From positions 1 through 47,057 of the forward strand of contig JAFRPY010000054.1 of assembly GCA_017428925.1 (NCBI GenBank): a stretch of 47,057 nt of DNA, written 5' to 3'. A model generated the notes under the pieces. That model saw only the letters and a program-made list of their open reading frames with translations. It was not told where the DNA came from and did no database searches. Positions 7,295 to 16,342 of the stretch are shown here, in pieces. Position numbers and translations under genes: made by a program. This DNA comes from Prevotella sp. Lineage in GTDB: Bacteria > Bacteroidota > Bacteroidia > Bacteroidales > Bacteroidaceae. The stretch's first letter is position 1. Every line of letters begins with the position of its first letter.

Positions 7295-7342
7295 GTTTCA
7301 TTGTCTTATTTCTGATGCTCATCAGAAATAAGACAATGAAAC
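7295..7342. promoter_or_regulatory. 23-bp perfect inverted repeat covering the start codon of the lyase gene
   Basis: The arms 7295-7317 and 7320-7342 are perfectly complementary over 23 bases, with only CT between them. The ATG at 7336-7338 lies in the right arm, so in RNA the start would be sequestered. It is too long and tight for a typical terminator and has no U-tract. It could be regulatory, or a fold-back artefact of amplification or assembly. Confidence 0.7.
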
Positions 7343-9999
7343 AGCTACTTTTAACTACCGCTATCGCGCTGATGACAATAACGTCATCGGCACAAAACAT
7401 CGATTTCGACCTGCCTGGAAAAACCGCTCCTGGAAAGGATACCGAAGTGAATTACATTTCGTGGGCCGTGCCCCGAACCCAAAGTGACACGAAGACTTTG
7501 GACAATGGTATGACCATTACCATCAGTGCCGGCGGCGCTGCATCGGCCGTGGGCAGCAATTGGAACAAGACCGATGTAGAGACCAACGGACTTCGCGTAA
7601 TTGCCGACGAGGTTCTGGCCACCAATCTGGAGAACGGCAACCTTACCCAGATAACGGAAGGTTCCACATCGCTCATCCTCACCATTACGGGCATGAGTGC
7701 CGGGCAACATTCGCTGAAGGCATACCATAACAATTCCGACAAGAATCAGGTGCAACCCGACATTGAGGTTAGTGTAGATGGCAACGTGGTGGCAACAGGG
7801 GTAAAGTTCACTTCGTCGGCGCAGAGCAATGCCGAGGCCGGCACATCGTTCATCACATTCAACGTCACCGAGGGGCAGCCCGTGGTTATCACCTATAGAA
7901 CCGTGCCAGAGGCCGGCAAAACCTATACCAATACTCGCGCGATGATTAACGGCCTGGAGTTTGATGTGGCTGCCATTGTGGCCACCGACCCGCAACCTGA
8001 GAACCACGACTTCCATGCCGGAACAGACGATGGTACGGTCAGTTTCTCATGGTCGGCTCCTGAAGGCGTCGTCAGTCACAAGATGATGCTGGGCACCGAT
8101 TCCACCGAGGTTGCCAATGCCACAGCATACGAATATGAAGGCACGGTTGCGGCGTTTGTGAAGAGTGGACTGTCGTCGATGCAGAAATACTGGTGGCGCA
8201 TTGACGAGGTGGATACAGAAGGTAATGTACATAAGGGCAAGGTGTGGACATTCCAGCCCCGTCATTTGGCCTTCCCCGATGCTGAGGGCTATGGACGCTA
8301 TGCTATTGGCGGACGCGGCGGTGTGGTCTATCATGTCACCAGTCTGAGCGGTGGCAAGGAACCCGGCACATTGCTCTACGGACTCGTAGAGATGGACGAA
8401 CCCCGCTATATCGTGTTCGACGTGAGTGGAATTATCGAACTCGACTTCTCGTCGCGCTTCACCAAACCCTACGCATACATTGCCGGACAGACGGCACCCG
8501 GCAAGGGCATCTGCATCAAGGCCTCGAACATCAACATCGGCTCTGATGTTATCTGCCGCCATATCCGCTTCAAGCGTGGCTTGGGCGTCTATGGCGAGAA
8601 CACGGGCAATGCGATGGGTATGTCGGGTGCTAACCACGCCATCGTTGACCATTGTACGGCTGCATGGGGCACCGACGAGACGGTCAGTGGCCGTGGTGCA
8701 TTGAACATCTCGTTCCAGTATAGTGTCATCAGTGAGGCTTTGGGTATTGCCGGCCACAAGAACTATGCCGACGGCAAGAACCACGGCTTTGCAGCCACCA
8801 TCGACGGACAGAAAGGTTCGTGGCACCACAATCTGCTGGTGAACTGCAACGGGCGCAACTGGTCGATGGGCGGCGGTATGGACGGACAGAACCGACCAAT
8901 TGGCGGATTAGACCTCTTTAACAACGTGGTATACAACTGGAACGGTCGTACTACTGACGGCAACTGCCACGAGGTGAATTTCGTGAACAACTATTATAAG
9001 ATGGGACCCGACACCAAACAGACAAAACTGATCACCCTACAGTTTGAGCTTGCTACTGATTTGGCTGACAACCGAACCAACACGGCATACGTTTCCGGCA
9101 ACATCCGCGAAAACAAGAATCATACGCAGACCTACGATAAGCTTAACGACACTTACAATGCAAACGGCTATGTCCCAACAGACTATCAGTACTTTGTCAA
9201 CCAACCGCTGTTCGAATCTTACGCCACCATCCACTCGGCTCAGGATGCCATGAAGATTGTCACCAGCTACAGTGGTGTGACAATGCCCATGCGCGACGAG
9301 CACCACCAGCGTAACGTCCGGGAGACACTCGAAGGCACATGGACCTACAAGGGCTCCAAATCGGGTATCAAGGGCGAAATAGACACTGAGGAAGACATCA
9401 CTGAGCATGCTGCTGGCAAGGGTTGGGAGGAATATCCCGAAGAGCATCGTGCCGACGACTTCGATGCCGACCAGGACGGCATGCCCGACTGGTGGGAGCA
9501 GTGCACAGGCAGCAACCCCAGCGAGGCCAACCAGAACGATGACCCTGACGGCGACGGCTGGACGCTGCTGGAAGACTATCTGGAGTTTATGGCACATCCA
9601 TATATCGTGATTGAGCCTAACGGACAGGGCACCATCGACCTTCGTGAGCACTTTGCCGGCTTCTTCGGACAGAATGGCAACAATGTCACGCCGACTTTCA
9701 CCTGCGATACGCAGACCGATAACGGCGTGAGCATCGACATCAACGGGACATCAATGACCGTTACCGTCGCTGGCTTTACCTCACCCACTGTACTTAGTTA
9801 TCCCATTACCGTCAACGATGGCGAAACCACCTTCACACAGCGCTTCGGTGTGGCTGTCAGTAGCGGCACTACCGGCATCGCCACCATTTGCACAGAGCAA
9901 AAAGCCGACGATGCAGTCTACAACCTCAGCGGTCAGCGACTTGCAGCTCCACGTCGAGGCCTCAACATCATTGGAGGGAAAAAGGTCGTGATACAATAA
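7336..9999 (+). CDS. Secreted pectate-lyase-like protein with C-terminal sorting tail
   Basis: Protein of 887 residues. Signal peptide 1-20 (ending SSAQ), an N-terminal beta-sandwich region (to ~220), an Fn3-like domain (~225-310, SFSWSAPEG...YWWRIDEVD), then a right-handed beta-helix of the pectate lyase superfamily (~315-640) containing AFPDAEGYGRYAIGGRGG, YIAGQTAPGKG and ANHAIVDHCTAAWGTDE. Next comes a DxDxDG-type calcium motif (DADQDGMPDWWE, DDPDGDGW). The C-terminus (VYNLSGQRLAAPRRGLNIIG...) is the tail usual in Prevotella secreted proteins, suggesting type IX export or anchoring. The start at 7336 gives a clean signal peptide; 7315 adds MLIRNKT. It probably degrades pectin-type polysaccharide outside the cell. 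Confidence 0.85.
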   Translation: MKQLLLTTAIALMTITSSAQNIDFDLPGKTAPGKDTEVNYISWAVPRTQSDTKTLDNGMTITISAGGAASAVGSNWNKTDVETNGLRVIADEVLATNLENGNLTQITEGSTSLILTITGMSAGQHSLKAYHNNSDKNQVQPDIEVSVDGNVVATGVKFTSSAQSNAEAGTSFITFNVTEGQPVVITYRTVPEAGKTYTNTRAMINGLEFDVAAIVATDPQPENHDFHAGTDDGTVSFSWSAPEGVVSHKMMLGTDSTEVANATAYEYEGTVAAFVKSGLSSMQKYWWRIDEVDTEGNVHKGKVWTFQPRHLAFPDAEGYGRYAIGGRGGVVYHVTSLSGGKEPGTLLYGLVEMDEPRYIVFDVSGIIELDFSSRFTKPYAYIAGQTAPGKGICIKASNINIGSDVICRHIRFKRGLGVYGENTGNAMGMSGANHAIVDHCTAAWGTDETVSGRGALNISFQYSVISEALGIAGHKNYADGKNHGFAATIDGQKGSWHHNLLVNCNGRNWSMGGGMDGQNRPIGGLDLFNNVVYNWNGRTTDGNCHEVNFVNNYYKMGPDTKQTKLITLQFELATDLADNRTNTAYVSGNIRENKNHTQTYDKLNDTYNANGYVPTDYQYFVNQPLFESYATIHSAQDAMKIVTSYSGVTMPMRDEHHQRNVRETLEGTWTYKGSKSGIKGEIDTEEDITEHAAGKGWEEYPEEHRADDFDADQDGMPDWWEQCTGSNPSEANQNDDPDGDGWTLLEDYLEFMAHPYIVIEPNGQGTIDLREHFAGFFGQNGNNVTPTFTCDTQTDNGVSIDINGTSMTVTVAGFTSPTVLSYPITVNDGETTFTQRFGVAVSSGTTGIATICTEQKADDAVYNLSGQRLAAPRRGLNIIGGKKVVIQ

Positions 10000-10014
10000 A
10001 CATTTACGCCATAC

Positions 10015-10059
10015 AATTAACAGTGCCAAGCCCCATTCCGAGGCTTGGCACTGTTAATT
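10015..10059. terminator. Bidirectional terminator hairpin, copy 1
   Basis: Arms of 18 bases (10015-10032 and 10042-10059), with core AACAGTGCCAAGCC and its complement, close a 9-base loop; TTT follows. It ends the lyase transcript. A nearly identical hairpin lies at 10883-10924, beyond the PIN module. Confidence 0.85.
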
Positions 10060-10088
10060 TCCTGTCAATGCAACTTTTCCCCGATTTT

Positions 10089-10121
10089 TTTGGAACTTTC
10101 ATAATAAATCCATAAATTTGC
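10089..10121 (+). promoter_or_regulatory. Promoter of the PIN toxin-antitoxin pair
   Basis: TTTG at 10089-10092, 20 bases, TAAATTTGC at 10113-10121: a full consensus match 26 bp before the first gene of the pair. Confidence 0.8.
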
Positions 10122-10146
10122 AGACAGCAATAAATATGATACGATT

Positions 10147-10365
10147 ATGGCAGCAACTGTATTAAATGATGCACAGCTTGAATTGTTGAGGATGATGTCT
10201 ATCTTCAACACCCCAGAAGCCGTTACAGACCTGAAGCAGGCTATTTCCAACTTCTTTGCTCAAAAGGCAGAAGAAGAAATAGACAAGTTGTGGGAGGACG
10301 GTATCCTGACAGATGCAAGAATTGAGAGCTTCCGTTCCCTGCATGAGCGTACAGAGTATAAGTAG
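10147..10365 (+). CDS. Small antitoxin-like protein upstream of PIN toxin
   Basis: Protein of 72 residues, mainly helical, with no DNA-binding motif that I recognise. An N-terminal helix (LNDAQLELLRMMSIF) is followed by a charged segment, EEEIDKLWEDGILTDARIE, of the type found in short antitoxin-like proteins next to PIN toxins in Bacteroidota. It has its own consensus promoter and lies 13 bp before the PIN gene. The role as antitoxin is inferred from size and position. Confidence 0.7.
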   Translation: MAATVLNDAQLELLRMMSIFNTPEAVTDLKQAISNFFAQKAEEEIDKLWEDGILTDARIESFRSLHERTEYK

Positions 10366-10378
10366 TCCTTTGGGAAGA

Positions 10379-10798
10379 ATGGACAATGTCGTCATCGATA
10401 CAAACAGCCTAATTATAGCCATATCATCGAGAAGTGCCTATCATAGAATTTGGCAGTCATTTCTTGCTGGCGACTATTGTCTTTGTGTTTCAAACGAAAT
10501 TCTTGAGGAATATGCAGAGGTAATCGCACGAAACATTAGCGTCAATGCAGCCCGCTATGTTGTTTATACCATCATGGAGCGTAAAAATGTCAGACAGATA
10601 ACGCCTTCATATAAGTGGAATCTCATTACCGCTGATCCAGATGACAACAAATTTGTAGATTGTGCCATTGCAGCCAACGCAAGATTCATTGTCACAGAAG
10701 ACCATCATTTCAATGTGCTCAAAGAGATCAACTTTCCATCCGTTGACGTGATAAATATTGATGACTTCCTAAAGGAGATTTTATCGAAATATTCATAA
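10379..10798 (+). CDS. PIN-domain toxin (COG1569 family)
   Basis: Protein of 139 residues. PIN acidic residues are in place: D7 in NVVIDTNSLI, E in SNEILEEYAEVI, D in ADPDDNKFVDCAIA and D in FIVTEDHHF, so a metal-dependent RNase activity is expected. The C-terminus (INFPSVDVINIDDFL) is typical of COG1569. An earlier ATG frame from 10313 would overlap the antitoxin gene; 10379 gives the family start MDNVVIDTN. Its stop codon overlaps an ATG (TAATG) that opens a stub reading MYNPQDRLR, also found after the HepT gene at 45937. Confidence 0.85.
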   Translation: MDNVVIDTNSLIIAISSRSAYHRIWQSFLAGDYCLCVSNEILEEYAEVIARNISVNAARYVVYTIMERKNVRQITPSYKWNLITADPDDNKFVDCAIAANARFIVTEDHHFNVLKEINFPSVDVINIDDFLKEILSKYS

Positions 10799-10833
10799 TG
10801 TATAACCCTCAAGATAGATTGCGTATGACATAG
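10798..10833 (+). pseudogene. Stub of a third gene behind the PIN toxin
   Basis: The ATG overlaps the PIN stop as TAATG and reads MYNPQDRLRMT, then stops. The 28 bases at 10796-10823 recur exactly at 45935-45962 behind HepT, again starting at the stop codon. It looks like the start of a lost, translationally coupled gene; the family is unknown. Confidence 0.55.
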
Positions 10834-10882
10834 CAATGACAAAAGACATATAGATAAGAAGCGTTAGCTTTTTCTACATACG

Positions 10883-10924
10883 ATTAACAGTGCCAAGCCC
10901 CATTCTGAGGCTTGGCACTGTTAT
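10883..10924. terminator. Terminator hairpin, copy 2
   Basis: The same 14-base arms as copy 1 (10886-10899 and 10909-10922) with one base changed in the loop. It lies between the convergent PIN and S41 protease transcripts. The two copies bracket the PIN module. Confidence 0.75.
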
Positions 10925-10943
10925 GAATGGTCGCTGGCCGAAA

Positions 10944-10975
10944 GGCTACGGGTAGGCGCGACAGTGGGAATAGGG
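10944..10975. repeat. GC-rich dispersed repeat, copy 1
   Basis: The segment beginning GGCTACGGGTAGGCGCG is repeated at 18839-18870 with three changes over 32 bases. Both copies are just past gene ends. Confidence 0.7.
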
Positions 10976-11007
10976 AAAGGCAATGGGTTAGGGTTGGTAT
11001 CTTTTAC

Positions 11008-12618
11008 TTACAACAGCTCCAACGCCCGTTGGACGATGGGGTTCTGCGTGTTCATAATCTGGTAGTATTCGTTCATTTCCCAAAGATCGCGGGCGATGAG
11101 CGCCTTCAGCTGAAGGCGCAGATAAGGCAACGTGCGCTGCAGCTCTTCGTCATCCTTTGGCTTTACGTTCTGCTTTTCGGCCTCGGCCAAAATCTGGTCG
11201 GTCACGCTCTTCGGAACCTCAAACTGGTTTTTGAAGGTTGCGAAGTCGGGATAAGTCTTCTTCAGCTGCTTGCGGTTATTGTCGATATAACGCAGGTTGG
11301 CATTGATGATGATGCTCTTGGCGGCCAACTGGCGGTGGAACCGGGTGTACTGCAAAGTGTCGAGTGGCACGAACTCGTCGGGCATGATGCCGCCACCACC
11401 ATAGACGGTGCGATGGCGGCGCAGGGTATAGCACTTCAGCGAGTCGTCGAAATGGATGCTGTCGCGGTTGGTCAGTTCACCATGCTTCAGGCGGTTCTCG
11501 AAGTCCATCTCATATTCTTTCAGTTCTCCTTTCTTATAAGGTTTCTGGATGCATCGCCCAGCTGGCGTGAAGTAATGGGCAACCGTCAGCCGTATCATGG
11601 AGCCGTCGGGAAGGTCGATGGGGCGCTGCACCAGTCCCTTGCCGAAGGTACGGCGTCCGACGATGATGCCGCGGTCTTGGTCTTGGATGGCTCCCGAGAC
11701 GATTTCGGCAGCCGAGGCCGTCAGTTCGTTGACGAGCACGACCACCTTACCCGAAAGCAGCTTGCCGCCACCATCAGCAGTATAGTTGGTGCGTTTCTGA
11801 GTTCTTCCCTCGGTATATACGATAAGGTCGCGCGACTGGAGGAACTCGTTGGCTATCTTGACGGCAGCCTGAAGATAACCGCCGCCATTGTCCTGTAGGT
11901 CTACTATCAGGCTGCTCATTCCCTGAGCCTGCAGTTTCTCCACGCCATCCATAAATTCCTTGTAGGTGTTGGCACCAAAGTTCCCCATGCGGATATAGCC
12001 CACACCGGGACGAATCATATAGACGGCATCGATGCTGTGGACGGGAATCTTGTCGCGCTTCACGGTGAAATAGAGCATATTCTTCACGCCTCGCCTTACA
12101 ACGCCGAGCTTCACTTTCGTTCCGCGGGGACCGCGAAGGCGTTTCATGATCTCTTCCTTCGACATCTTCACACCGGCGATGGCCGTATCGTTGACGTTCA
12201 CGATGCGGTCGCCAGCAATGATACCCACCTTCTCGGAAGGTCCGTTGACGACGGGCTGTATGACGATAAGCGTATCCTCGACCATATTGAACTGCACGCC
12301 AATGCCGTCGAAATTACCCTGAAGGGGTTCGTTCATCGTCTTCACCTCTTGGGCGGTAGCATAGGTGGAATGCGGGTCGAGTCCCTTGAGCATGCCCCGT
12401 ATGGCGTCTTCCACCAGTTTCTCATTGTTCACGGTATCGACATAATAATTGGATATGGCCATTTCGGCCATGTTCAGTTTCCTGAGCGGACTTCCACTAC
12501 CGATATTGAATCGGAATTGAGCGAAAGAAGTGAGGGGGAGGAGAAGCAACAAGAGACCCACCCCAGCCCTCCCTATAGGGAGGGAGCAATTACTTTTTAT
12601 ACGATAATTGAGTTTCAT
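11008..12618 (-). CDS. S41 family C-terminal processing protease
   Basis: Protein of 536 residues with a periplasmic signal peptide, an N-terminal helical region, a PDZ domain (about 90-180) and an S41 protease domain. The catalytic Ser is S302 in NELTASAAEI and the Lys is K327 in RRTFGKGLVQ, the dyad of CtpA/Prc proteases, which trim envelope proteins. The signal region is odd: residues [12 protein letters not shown] between the basic start and the hydrophobic core are encoded by a dispersed GC-rich repeat (12554-12589), so the repeat has become part of the export signal. Start at 12618; an ATG at 12627 would add MYK. It probably belongs to the minus-strand operon with parE. Confidence 0.85.
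   Translation of the reverse strand: MKLNYRIKSNCSLPIGRAGVGLLLLLLPLTSFAQFRFNIGSGSPLRKLNMAEMAISNYYVDTVNNEKLVEDAIRGMLKGLDPHSTYATAQEVKTMNEPLQGNFDGIGVQFNMVEDTLIVIQPVVNGPSEKVGIIAGDRIVNVNDTAIAGVKMSKEEIMKRLRGPRGTKVKLGVVRRGVKNMLYFTVKRDKIPVHSIDAVYMIRPGVGYIRMGNFGANTYKEFMDGVEKLQAQGMSSLIVDLQDNGGGYLQAAVKIANEFLQSRDLIVYTEGRTQKRTNYTADGGGKLLSGKVVVLVNELTASAAEIVSGAIQDQDRGIIVGRRTFGKGLVQRPIDLPDGSMIRLTVAHYFTPAGRCIQKPYKKGELKEYEMDFENRLKHGELTNRDSIHFDDSLKCYTLRRHRTVYGGGGIMPDEFVPLDTLQYTRFHRQLAAKSIIINANLRYIDNNRKQLKKTYPDFATFKNQFEVPKSVTDQILAEAEKQNVKPKDDEELQRTLPYLRLQLKALIARDLWEMNEYYQIMNTQNPIVQRALELL
12554..12589. repeat. CTATAG GC-rich palindromic repeat, copy 1 (inside the protease signal peptide)
   Basis: It contains the palindrome CCCTCCCTATAGGGAGGG, preceded by AGACCCACCCCAG. 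On the minus strand it encodes the [11 protein letters not shown] stretch of the S41 protease. Confidence 0.85.
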
Positions 12619-12619
12619 T

Positions 12620-12985
12620 TTATACAAAATAACTTTCTATTTCTTTTAATACGCTTTCTATATTTTGTAGGATTTCTTCGTTGGAAAACCTGATGACGCA
12701 ATATCCTTGGGACTCTAACCACGCTGCGCGCATTTCGTCACTATCCTGTTGAGTCCTCTCTGAATGATAACCGCCATCGGCTTCGATTATCAGTCCGTTG
12801 TCACGACACAAGAAATCCACGATGTAATCGCCAATAATATGTTGCCGCACGAACTTATGCCCCAGGTATCCCTGACGAATTTCTTCCCATAGCACCGACT
12901 CTGAAAGAGTCATGTTCTTTCTGTTCTCTCGAGCAAAAGCACGCAGTATTTCGTACCTGTCAGGATTAGCCGTTTTATATTCCAT
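12620..12985 (-). CDS. DUF559 endonuclease-like protein
   Basis: Protein of 121 residues of the DUF559 family, which shares the very-short-patch-repair endonuclease fold. Visible elements: LSESVLWEEIRQGYLGHKFVRQH, then IVDFLCRDNGLIIEADG with the Asp and Glu of the nuclease core, and the C-terminal strand CVIRFSNEEIL. The function is unknown; genome-defence or repair roles are only suggested. It sits between parE and the S41 protease gene, and its end overlaps a possible start of the protease gene. A GC-rich repeat separates it from parE. Confidence 0.85.
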   Translation of the reverse strand: MEYKTANPDRYEILRAFARENRKNMTLSESVLWEEIRQGYLGHKFVRQHIIGDYIVDFLCRDNGLIIEADGGYHSERTQQDSDEMRAAWLESQGYCVIRFSNEEILQNIESVLKEIESYFV

Positions 12986-13008
12986 GCAATTATCGACTCT
13001 AACATTTC

Positions 13009-13046
13009 ACTCCCTCCCTCATAGGGAGGGCGGGGGTGGGTCTCCC
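13009..13046. repeat. CTATAG-type repeat, copy 2
   Basis: CTCCCTCCCTCATAGGGAGGG followed by CGGGGGTGGGTCT, in the inverse orientation to copy 1. It fills the gap between parE and the DUF559 gene, ending 3 bp from the parE stop codon. Confidence 0.8.
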
Positions 13047-13048
13047 TT

Positions 13049-15070
13049 TTACTCCTCCGCCCTATCCTCTTCAATCACCAGATTGTCGATGATGAAGTTC
13101 TGGCGCTCCATGGTGTTCTTACCCATGTAATACTCTAAGAGTTTCTGCACCTGATCGGTCTTGTGGAGCGTGACCTGCTCAAGGCGAATGTCGGGACCGA
13201 TAAAGCCGGCAAATTCTTCGGGACTAATTTCGCCCAGTCCCTTGAAACGGGTGATTTCGGGATCGGGGCCCAACTCGCTGATGGCCTTCACGCGCTCTTC
13301 CTCGCTGTAGCAGTAACGGGTGATGAAGTCGCTCTTCTTGTTGTTGGACGTGTGCTGGGCTTCAGCAGACTGGCTTTCGGCCAGCACCTTCTTGTTTTTA
13401 ATCTTCGTCCGGCGGTTGCGCACTCGGAACAGAGGCGTCTGCAACACATAGACGTGACCTTTCTTGATAAGGTCGGGGAAGAACTGCAGGAAGAAAGTGA
13501 TGATGAGCAGGCGGATGTGCATGCCGTCGACATCAGCATCGGTAGCCACTATCACTTTATTATAACGTAGGGTATCGAGACCGTCTTCAATGTCGAGCGC
13601 CGCTTGCAGAAGATTGAACTCCTCATTCTCGTAAACCACTTTCTTGGTAAGTCCAAAGGAGTTGAGAGGCTTTCCGCGAAGCGAGAACACAGCCTGAGTG
13701 TTTACGTCGCGGCTCTTGGTGATGCTTCCACTGGCGGAGTCGCCCTCGGTGATGAAGATGCAGGATTCCTCCTTGCGCTCGTTCTTGACGTCGGAGTAAT
13801 GGATGCGGCAGTCACGCAATTTGCGGTTGTGCAGGTTGGCCTTCTTGGCGCGCTCGCGGGCCAGCTTGGTCACGCCGGCCATCGCCTTCCTTTCGCGCTC
13901 GCTGGAGGTAATCTTCTCGAGCATCGTATCGGCAATCTCAGGATTCTTGTGCATGAAGTTGTCCACTTCCTGCTTGATAAAGTCGCCCACGTATTTGTTT
14001 ACCGAAACCCCGCCGGGACTCATAGTGAGCGAACCGAGCTTGATTTTGGTCTGGCTCTCGAACATCGGCTCCTCCACGTTAACGGCGATGGCTGCAACAA
14101 TACCATTTCGGATGTCGCCATACTCGAAATTCTTGCCATAGAACTCTTTGATGGTCTTGGCAATATGCTCCTTGAAGGCACTCTGGTGGGTTCCGCCTTG
14201 GGTGGTGTGCTGCCCGTTCACGAACGAATGGTATTCTTCACCATACTGATTGGTATGGGTGAAGGCAATCTCGATATCCTCGCCCTTGACGTGAATGATG
14301 GGATAGATAGGATCGTTGGTCATCGCGTCGGTGAGCAAGTCTTTCAGTCCGTTGCGCGAGAGGATGCGCCGGCCATTGTACATAATGGCCAGACCTGTGT
14401 TCAGGTAAGTATAGTTGCGCAGCATGGTTTCCACGAACTCATCGTGGAACTTGTAGTTTTTGAAGAGAGTGTCGTCGGGTTCAAAGAAGATGTAGGTGCC
14501 GCGCTCGTCCTGAGTCGGCTCGGTGGTGTCGCTCACCAACTCGCCGCGCTCGAACTTGGCCGTGCGCACTTTGCCGTCGCGATAGGAACGCACCTCGAAA
14601 TGCGAACTGAGAAAGTTGACGGCCTTGATGCCCACGCCGTTCATGCCCACCGATTTCTTGAAGGCCTTGGAATCGTATTTGCCACCGGTATTGAGCTGGC
14701 TGACAGCCTCGATCATCTTCTCCTGCGGGATGCCGCGTCCATAGTCGCGGAGCGTCACGCGCAGATTGTCGTCGATGTCGATTTCTATGCGCTTGCCCTC
14801 GTTCATGCGGAACTCGTCGATAGAGTTATCGATAGCCTCCTTGAGTAGCACGTAGATACCGTCTTCCGTCTGCGACCCGTCGCCCAAACGGCCGATATAC
14901 ATACCGGGACGGGTACGGATGTGCTCAATGTCAGAAAGGTGGCGGATGCTGGAGGCGTCGTAGTCGACAGAAGACCCACCCCCAGCCGGAGACCCACCCC
15001 CACCCTCCCTATGAGGGAGGGAGTTATTACTATCTACCGTGTTTTGTTTTTCTATATCTTCTTTTGCCAT
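13049..15070 (-). CDS. parE: DNA topoisomerase IV subunit B
   Basis: Protein of 673 residues of the GyrB/ParE type. Visible motifs: the ATP-binding Asn in [15 protein letters not shown], the glycine-rich lid [12 protein letters not shown], the Toprim motifs EGDSASGS and [12 protein letters not shown], and a short C-terminus (ENE..., ending [11 protein letters not shown]). It decatenates and relaxes DNA together with ParC, which is not in the window. The start at 15070 ([10 protein letters not shown]) is chosen over 15124. Residues about 17-35 ([17 protein letters not shown]) are encoded by a GC-rich repeat, so this N-terminus is a recent addition before the conserved [24 protein letters not shown] start of the family. 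Confidence 0.92.
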   Translation of the reverse strand: MAKEDIEKQNTVDSNNSLPHREGGGGSPAGGGSSVDYDASSIRHLSDIEHIRTRPGMYIGRLGDGSQTEDGIYVLLKEAIDNSIDEFRMNEGKRIEIDIDDNLRVTLRDYGRGIPQEKMIEAVSQLNTGGKYDSKAFKKSVGMNGVGIKAVNFLSSHFEVRSYRDGKVRTAKFERGELVSDTTEPTQDERGTYIFFEPDDTLFKNYKFHDEFVETMLRNYTYLNTGLAIMYNGRRILSRNGLKDLLTDAMTNDPIYPIIHVKGEDIEIAFTHTNQYGEEYHSFVNGQHTTQGGTHQSAFKEHIAKTIKEFYGKNFEYGDIRNGIVAAIAVNVEEPMFESQTKIKLGSLTMSPGGVSVNKYVGDFIKQEVDNFMHKNPEIADTMLEKITSSERERKAMAGVTKLARERAKKANLHNRKLRDCRIHYSDVKNERKEESCIFITEGDSASGSITKSRDVNTQAVFSLRGKPLNSFGLTKKVVYENEEFNLLQAALDIEDGLDTLRYNKVIVATDADVDGMHIRLLIITFFLQFFPDLIKKGHVYVLQTPLFRVRNRRTKIKNKKVLAESQSAEAQHTSNNKKSDFITRYCYSEEERVKAISELGPDPEITRFKGLGEISPEEFAGFIGPDIRLEQVTLHKTDQVQKLLEYYMGKNTMERQNFIIDNLVIEEDRAEE
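14972..15026. repeat. CTATAG-type repeat, copy 3 (inside parE)
   Basis: A double-length copy: AGACCCACCCCCAG, then the same motif again, then CCCTCCCTATGAGGGAGGG. It encodes the low-complexity N-terminal tail of ParE. Confidence 0.85.
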
Positions 15071-15155
15071 ATTCTTGTTTTCTGGTTTTTGGTTTCTTTT
15101 TTCTGCGGTACGACCGCAGAACACCTGACGACTCTCTTCCCTGTGGGGGAAGCAT

Positions 15156-15197
15156 TTTGCTCCCTCCCTATAGGGAGGGCGGGGGGAGGGTCTTCTT
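15156..15197. repeat. CTATAG-type repeat, copy 4 (supplies a stop codon)
   Basis: CTCCCTCCCTATAGGGAGGG followed by a G-rich arm. On the minus strand it encodes the last residues (TLPPPSL) and the TAG stop of the GNAT protein that ends at 15168. Confidence 0.85.
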
Positions 15198-16322
15198 ATA
15201 ACTCCTCAGCCTCCTGTGATAATTTGTTTCAAGATACTGCCATTGCCCCAGCATGTGCTCGTTGGTTTCCATCTGCGGCATGGCCTCAGCCCACTTGAAA
15301 CCGTAGCGGATATACTGCTGGATGAGGTCGGTGAAGATGAGCGCATTGGCACCCTTGCCCCGATATTCGGGCATCACGCCGATAAGCAACATATCTACGG
15401 TGTCGGCATGGTGCCACTTGATGGCATCAAGCATGCCTATCCATCCGAAGGGAAGCAGACGGCCGTTCTTCAGCTTGCGCTGCGCTTTGGAGAGCGAGGG
15501 GAAGGTGATGCCAAAGCCCACCATCTTGTTGTTCAGATTGGCATCGACGATGATACTCACCAAGTTCAGGTCGGCAATGCGGATATACTGGTCGACCAGC
15601 TGGTCGACCTTGCGCTCGCCCAGAGAGGAAAAGCCATAAAGATTTCCGTAGCAGACATTGAGCATCTGGAATATCTCGCGCCCATAGCCTTCTTTCATGA
15701 GTTCCCTGCGAGAGAGCTTATGCACCTTGAGGTTATAACGCCGGCCCACCATCTCGGCAATCTTCAAGAATTTTTCTGGCACGGCCTCAGGCACCTTTAC
15801 CTGGCACTGCACCCAGTCGTTGTCTTTCTCGAATCCACCCATCTGCTCCATGTGACGGGGATAGTAAGGGAAGTTATAGTTGGCGTAGGCCGTGGAATAC
15901 TCAGTGAATCCTTCGATGAGCATGCCCTCGCGGTCAGTATCGGCAAATCCCATCGGGCCTATTATCTTTTCCATGCCCCGCTCCTGTCCCCACTGGGCAA
16001 CGGTATCAAGCAGCGTTTTCGATACCTCAATGTCGTCGATAAAGTCGAACCATCCGAAGCGTACGGCATTGGTCTGCCATCGCTGGTTGGCCTTATGGTT
16101 GATGATGGCTGCCACACGCCCGACGGGCTTGCCGTCGCGGAAGGCCATGAAATAGTCGGCCTCACAGTCATCAAACGAAGCATTCTTGTCGCGGCGCAGG
16201 GTAAACTCCTCGTCGTTGAAGAGATAAGGAACATCATTAGGATCGTCACGATACAAATCGTAGCGGAACTGAATGAAATTCCGAAGTTCTTTCAAATTCT
16301 CTATCTTCTTAATCGTAATCAT
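15168..16322 (-). CDS. GNAT-like acetyltransferase, paralogue 1
   Basis: Protein of 384 residues; a GNAT-type fold is suggested by [17 protein letters not shown] and by the acetyl-CoA loop region [21 protein letters not shown] (R/Q-x-x-G-x-G/A type). The family is large in Bacteroidota and the substrate is unknown. It is closely similar to the gene immediately upstream (16343-17491): both open with ...[20 protein letters not shown] / LKRFINFHYDLYQGNAYDAP and share [15 protein letters not shown]. The last residues and stop come from a dispersed repeat, so the native C-terminus has been replaced. Probably co-transcribed with its paralogue and parE. Confidence 0.8.
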   Translation of the reverse strand: MITIKKIENLKELRNFIQFRYDLYRDDPNDVPYLFNDEEFTLRRDKNASFDDCEADYFMAFRDGKPVGRVAAIINHKANQRWQTNAVRFGWFDFIDDIEVSKTLLDTVAQWGQERGMEKIIGPMGFADTDREGMLIEGFTEYSTAYANYNFPYYPRHMEQMGGFEKDNDWVQCQVKVPEAVPEKFLKIAEMVGRRYNLKVHKLSRRELMKEGYGREIFQMLNVCYGNLYGFSSLGERKVDQLVDQYIRIADLNLVSIIVDANLNNKMVGFGITFPSLSKAQRKLKNGRLLPFGWIGMLDAIKWHHADTVDMLLIGVMPEYRGKGANALIFTDLIQQYIRYGFKWAEAMPQMETNEHMLGQWQYLETNYHRRLRSYKKTLPPPSL

Positions 16323-16342
16323 AGTCTTTGTCTGTTAATCGC

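Noticed and set aside
13604-14848. Long plus-strand frames opposite parE, the GNAT genes and the S41 protease (10927-11898, 13604-14848, 15216-16367, 16328-17383)
   Set aside because: All are antisense to well-supported genes and arise from codon bias in this GC-rich part; no start signals or domains.
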